A stretch of 64,000 nucleotides of DNA from Tachypleus tridentatus (taxonomy: Eukaryota; Arthropoda; Merostomata; Xiphosura; Limulidae): assembly GCF_004210375.1 (NCBI RefSeq), contig NC_134834.1, forward strand, positions 16,423,027 through 16,487,026. The letters are read 5' to 3'. Below the pieces are notes generated by a model. That model had not been told where the DNA came from. It worked only from the letters and a program-made list of their open reading frames with translations, and made no database searches. A program made the position numbers and the translations under genes. This document shows, in pieces, positions 59,230 through 64,000 of the stretch; the first letter of the stretch is position 1, and the number at the start of each line of letters is the position of its first letter.

Positions 59230-61580
59230 AAGTTATCGTATTTCAATGTATACAACATTCAGTTTTATGTTCTCTTAACTTTTTTATGAATTACATAAGA
59301 GTCTCATAATTAGTCTCTTGTTTAGAACCTCATCAAAGGCTTTGTTAGTGTACTTATCAGTCACAACAGTAGAAACATTATAAAAAGGGAACACATTTGT
59401 AACATAAGATAGCTTCTGAAACCATGTTCATTCCTTCTTGAATGTCAGTTTTTAAGTAGCTGTTATCTTTGTCAGTATATTTCAACACTTTATTAAATTG
59501 TTTGGATTTTTTTCCATCCTGTTTTATTATTATTGGAATATCATGAACTATTATTGGGAATTTTTCCAGTGGATAGTGACTTTAAAAGGTATCAGCTGAA
59601 GTTACTACCGTCTCTAGTTTTAAAACTCCTGGTCATTCACGATCGTGTTCACCTATTTTTACAAAAACAATTTTCTTATAATAATAACAGATAAGCATGG
59701 AAAAATAAGAGGTTTCTTTTCAACAAAAATTTTAATAGGTTATAAAAATAAAAAAACAAAATCATTGCTCTGTCTACAAGATACATATATATGAAATAAT
59801 CTCCCAAACTTATAAGAATAGTCTGATAAATAGAGAACTTATAATGTTTCTTCAGAGTAAGATTATAAAAAGTTTTGTTACTTTATTTTGTGTGTGAACA
59901 CTGGATGTACTTTATTTTTCTCTGTAATTCTGTGTTATGTAAGCCTCATGAGTACTAACAAACACTGCTGCCTTGGCCTCTTGCCAAAAGTGTCAGCAGG
60001 TTTTTAGCCACTTTTCAAGTCTGTAAACTACTAAACAGTGGGGGGCTTTCAGAGCTATTTGCTATAAAGTTTTTCTTATAACTGCACTTCACAGGATTTG
60101 AGAACCAAACAGATAAATGTGAATGAGTTTGGAAAGTTGGTTTACTTACATTTGAGTTTGTTTTTTTTTCAAAAGTTTTTGAAAAACTGTTTGGTATAGG
60201 CTACTGATTACATTATTTAATAGGAACACGGTGGAAAAATAGATAAATTAAGTAGTTTTGATGTAACATTTACCGTATTTGACCCCTTATAAGAAAATAC
60301 ATCATGGAAGATGCCCCCTAATTTTGGAAAGACAATTCTAAGAAAATATTTTGACTAATCAACCAACACCTTGATGTTTTTTCAACCTACTGAGTAAATA
60401 CAGTCAAATACATCACATTCTTCACACTATATTGACAATATTAGTTAAATTTAATGTTTTATGCTATTGAAAATACTTATTGGTAAGTAATGAGATTACG
60501 ATCTGTATGAGAAGCCATTTTGAGTACACCCTAAGCTAACCTCTTGTCTTAATCCATTACTTTTGTCTTGTAAGATGAAGGGGGATTTTTCAAAAAGAAA
60601 AATGCGTTTTACAAGGTCTGAAACATTCCTTTTAAGAGTACAAGTTCTGTTTATTCATTGCCTTAATTTGCTTTCTCTGTTTTTGAAATATAAGGAAATT
60701 GTTTATATCTCCTCAGAATTTGTGCTTGTCCTTGCTACATGATATACACAAGTTGAAATAACAAGAGTGCATAAGTATAATATTAAGTCTGTCTGTTTTT
60801 TGTGAGACTTGTACAAAAAAATGTCAGATATTCTAAGGTATATCTTATAGTGAAATAGTTCAAATTAACCAAAAATATCTTGGATTTCTTTTTATGCCTT
60901 TTTTGAATAAATGTTCCTTTTCAAAATTAAATTCAGCAACTGATTACAAAAACTCATAGGAACTCAAAATACCAATTTTGACAAACTAGAATATAAGAAA
61001 AGAATCTCTTGTCTTTTTATTTGCTGAGCTATCATGTACTGAATCAAACACAGTGGCCCTGATCATTCAATTTTTGGAAACATTCTCTTGTATACACTTC
61101 TGTGTGTGACATGAATAACTAATCAAAAGCTCAGAATGTCATCCTATTGGTTTTCTCAGCCAGTTTCAGTATTAAGTCATCAACCTTTTTTTTTTTTCAT
61201 ACAAAACTTTAAGCTGGAAATTGAGTCTTAAGCCTGCTTGAAATTTCATATTTTTCTAAACCCAAACACACCTTAGTTACTAAGCTTAGTAAATTATAGT
61301 GGAACTTTATAGTACTGCTATAGTAATTTATGAATTTTTGGTTATTTCAAATGTGTATGTAAAACCTAAGTTAATTTGTATTGTATCCTCCACATGTAAT
61401 ATCGTGTAAGGCTTAACTCCCAACAAGCAGTAAATGAATACAAACGTTGTTACTGGAAGAAGTAACAGTTTGGTTTACTACAGTTTTGTATTATAGAATA
61501 CAGTAACATGAGTGTACATGCTTCATATAATTGTAACTTGTATTGTTAGCCAGAAACAGTTGATAGGTCAATATAATAAT
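59230..61580. other. Intergenic or intronic region without recognised features
   Basis: AT-rich, with no long open frame and no tandem repeat. The stretch taccgtatttgaccccttat near 60273 looks like the edge of a dispersed repeat, but I could not find its partner end. Confidence 0.45.
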
Positions 61581-61582
61581 TA

Positions 61583-63099
61583 TACAGTCATGTGAAAATG
61601 TTAGGACACCCTATGAAAGACTGTGTATTTGTGTAACATTTTTTGGATATATAGATATTTAATCTCAATTTCAACAATACTGAGAGATTATAGGAATATA
61701 ACTAAACAATTAAAACTGAAGAAAAGACTTTTCAAGATCTTCTGTAAATGTAATTCTACAAAAAATGCATATTCTGAGGAAAAAGTTAGGACACCCCCAC
61801 ATTTATTCCCACTTAAAATGGCTCAACTCATACACGGGTGTATCACACCAGATGCACATGATTAGGAGATCATTACTTAGCATTTAGTTTGGTGTGCTTC
61901 TGACTGTTGAAGTGAGAGTGAGCACCATGGTGAGAGAAAGAGCTGTCTGAGGCCTTCAGAAAGAAAATTGTAGCAGCTTATGAGTCTGGTAAGGGATTTA
62001 AAAAGATCCCAAAAGATTTTGAAATCAGCCATTCCACTGTCTGGAAAATAGTCAACAAGTGGAGGGCTTTCCAAACAACTGCCAACATACCCAGGTCTGG
62101 TCGTCCAAGCAAGTTCACCCCCGAGAGCAGACTGCAAGATGCTAAAAGAGATCTTCAAGTACCCTAACATGTCATCACGGGACCTGCAGCAGGCTCTGGC
62201 TACTGTTGATGTGAAAGTGCATGCCTCTACAATCAGAAAGAGACTGCACAAGTGTAACTTACATGGTAGGTGTGCAAGGAGGAAACCTTTGTTCTCTAAG
62301 AGAAACATCAAAGCTGGACTGAAGTTTGCCAGAGAGAATGTAGACAAAGACCAGGACTTCTGGAATAATGTTCTTTGGACAGAGGAGTCCAAAATTGAAT
62401 TATTTGGACAACAGAACAGAGGACATATTTGGCATAAACCAAATACAACATTCCAGGAAAAGAACCTCATACCAACTGTGAAGCATGGAGGTGGAAGTGT
62501 CATGGTTTGGGGCTGCTTTGCTGCAGCAGGACCTGGACAGCTTACAATCATAGAATCCACTATGAATTCTACTGTGTATCAGAGGGTGCTTGATGATTAT
62601 GTGAGACCATCTATACAAAAGTTAAAGCTGAAGCAGAACTGGACCCTGCAATGGAGAGTCCTGGAATGGCCGAGTCAAAGCCCAGATCTTAATCCCATTG
62701 AGGGATGACTTGAAACGGGCTGTACATGCAAGAAACCCGTCAAAGATCTTGCAGCTGAAAGAATTCTGCATTGAGGAGTGGGGCAAACTTTCTTCAGACC
62801 GATGTCAGAGACTGGTAGATGGCTAAAAGAAGTGTCTCACTGCAGGTATTTCAGCCAAAGGGGGGTAACACTAGCTATTAGGGGGTAGGGTGTCCCAACT
62901 TTTTCCTTAGTTAGAATATGCATTTTGTAGAATTACATTTACAGAAGATCTTGAAAAGTCTTTTCTTCAGTTTTAACTGTTTAGTTATATTCCTATAATC
63001 TCTCAGTATTGTTGAAATTGAGATAAAATATCTATATATCCAAAAAGTGTTACACAAATAGTCTTTCATAGAGTGTTCTAACATTTTCACATGACTGTA
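61583..63099 (+). mobile_element. Tc1-like transposon with long (about 220 bp) inverted repeats
   Basis: Left end tacagtcatgtgaaaatgtt and right end aacattttcacatgactgta are reverse complements, with TA target sites, and the match extends inwards about 220 bp (to ttaggacacccc on the left, gggtgtcccaacttt on the right). The long arms are of the IR/DR type known from Tc1-like elements. The transposase lies between. Confidence 0.95.
61928..62870 (+). pseudogene. Tc1-like transposase, frameshifted and missing catalytic segment
   Basis: From about 61945: ELSEAFRKKIVAAYESGKGF, ISHSTVWKIVNKWRA, NIPRSGRPSKFTPESRLQ, the paired-like helix-turn-helix DNA-binding region with the GRPSK motif. After a frameshift near 62125 the reading continues (62139-62708) with SSRDLQQALATVDVKVHAST, NVLWTEESKIELFG, VKHGGGSVMVWGCFAA, and VLEWPSQSPDLNPIEG. 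Catalytically, the first Asp (WSDE in active relatives) is Glu (WTEE), and the DNDPKH segment with the second Asp is deleted between NWTLQ and WRVLEW; only the SPDLNPIE motif remains. A stop then precedes the expected C-terminal block. Confidence 0.9.
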
Positions 63100-64000
63100 T
63101 ATAAAACTGTATAATGTTATGAGATTTAAGCTATTCAGTATAAACATTTGTTATAATTAGTAGTCATTCTAAAACAAGACAGGCAAAATTTATATATACT
63201 TCCTAAATTTTTATTGTGGTTACAAGGTTGGTCATATTTGCCAAGCCTATACAAATTCATTAGTGAAAATAACAGATAAAATAAGTTTTTCTTAGGAAAC
63301 TTCTGATATATATCTGAATGCTATAGATTTCACATGTTGAATTAAAAGTTTTTCTAATTCATAGAAGTATTTTAATTTTAAAATAAAATTACTTTGCATC
63401 TTGGATAGGCAACATGTAAAAAGAAACTGAGAAAAATGCTGTTTAACGTATCTTTAGACTTGGTAATAAAATCTGATGTCTTGTTTACTGATAATATTCT
63501 GTATTTCGTAAACATGTGCTCACTAATTTAAAAATTAAAGCATGAAAACTCAAAAAGGTTACAAGGTCAGTCCCATGCTGAGAGAGTTAATCTTGTTTAA
63601 AACACCAGCCAGTACTACTGGTGATGGCAGTTCCTTTTTCAAGTTAGTCGCTTTGTGAGAAAAATAAAACTTAATTAGAACATGTTCCATAAACGTTCAT
63701 CTGAAATGAAGTATTCTGACTGAAACAAACAAAAAATAAAACCTATTGTAGTTCTGTAGTAGCAGTGTCTTTACAGTGTTCTGTTGAATTCAATTAATTA
63801 CTCAGTAGTCTATAAAAGTAATATTTTTTGGTTATTAATTTATGTTTAATGTTTATAACATTAATACATAAAGCTGGCAGTTTTAATGTGAATAAAACTG
63901 CTTGTGGCAACCTCTACCTTTTTGTTTTAGTTATTTCTATAACATATGACTGCTGTGCATCATGTAGATTACAATTAACTTTATAGAAATATAAAATTAC
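63100..64000. other. Window end, no feature
   Basis: AT-rich DNA with no open frame or repeat I can name. Confidence 0.45.

Noticed and set aside
61877-62560. 227-codon minus-strand open frame in the Tc1 element
   Set aside because: It is antisense to the transposase, whose plus-strand motifs are unmistakable.

Overview
This is eukaryotic (animal) DNA: AT-rich, intron-rich and dense in repeats, with no bacterial gene organisation. The dispersed tRNA-derived SINEs, CR1-like LINEs and mariner/Tc1 elements point to an arthropod. From memory of the SINE family I suspect a chelicerate, most likely a horseshoe crab; this is an inference, not proof.

The one clear host gene is a complete WWC-family (KIBRA/kibra) gene on the + strand, 11177-44551. 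I could trace 22 coding exons. All junctions use GT/AG, the reading phase is preserved throughout, and the sum is 3516 nt (1171 codons plus stop). The protein has two N-terminal WW domains, coiled-coil segments, a Ser-rich linker, a C2 domain and the WWC C-terminal blocks. WWC proteins are upstream Hippo-pathway scaffolds. The promoter region and intron 1 start carry three TEAD-type motifs and a full CRE, which fits the known Yorkie/YAP feedback on kibra.

Layout: 1-10500 is intergenic, with a 44-bp satellite, several SINEs (one nested) and a degraded gypsy-type integrase on the minus strand. 10800-11176 is the promoter/5' UTR. 11305-19458 is the large intron 1, filled by a duplicated segment, CR1-like fragments, a 49-bp minisatellite and a CR1-like LINE whose ORF contains two expanded minisatellites. 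19459-44551 holds the remaining exons. Intron 12 contains a mariner whose transposase has grown a 39/37-bp tandem array; the intron before exon 10 carries a triplicated splice acceptor; intron 20 holds a piggyBac-like TTAA element and a hAT-like element with a clean 8-bp target duplication. The last exon's final 55 bp are repeated six more times after the stop codon.

44552-64000 is downstream: the 3' UTR, a TTAA MITE, a THAP-domain ORF convergent with a spliced acidic ORF and flanked by an imperfect inverted repeat, a decayed mariner, a possible first exon of another gene, CR1-like LINE fragments interrupted by a second TTAA element, a 1.9-kb 41-bp minisatellite and a Tc1-like transposon with about 220-bp inverted repeats.

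The recurrent theme is minisatellite birth inside transposon ORFs or at exon ends. The least explained items are the THAP/acidic-ORF pair, a hammerhead-like ribozyme core inside a perfect inverted repeat in intron 4, and the repeat that duplicates the kibra stop-codon region.
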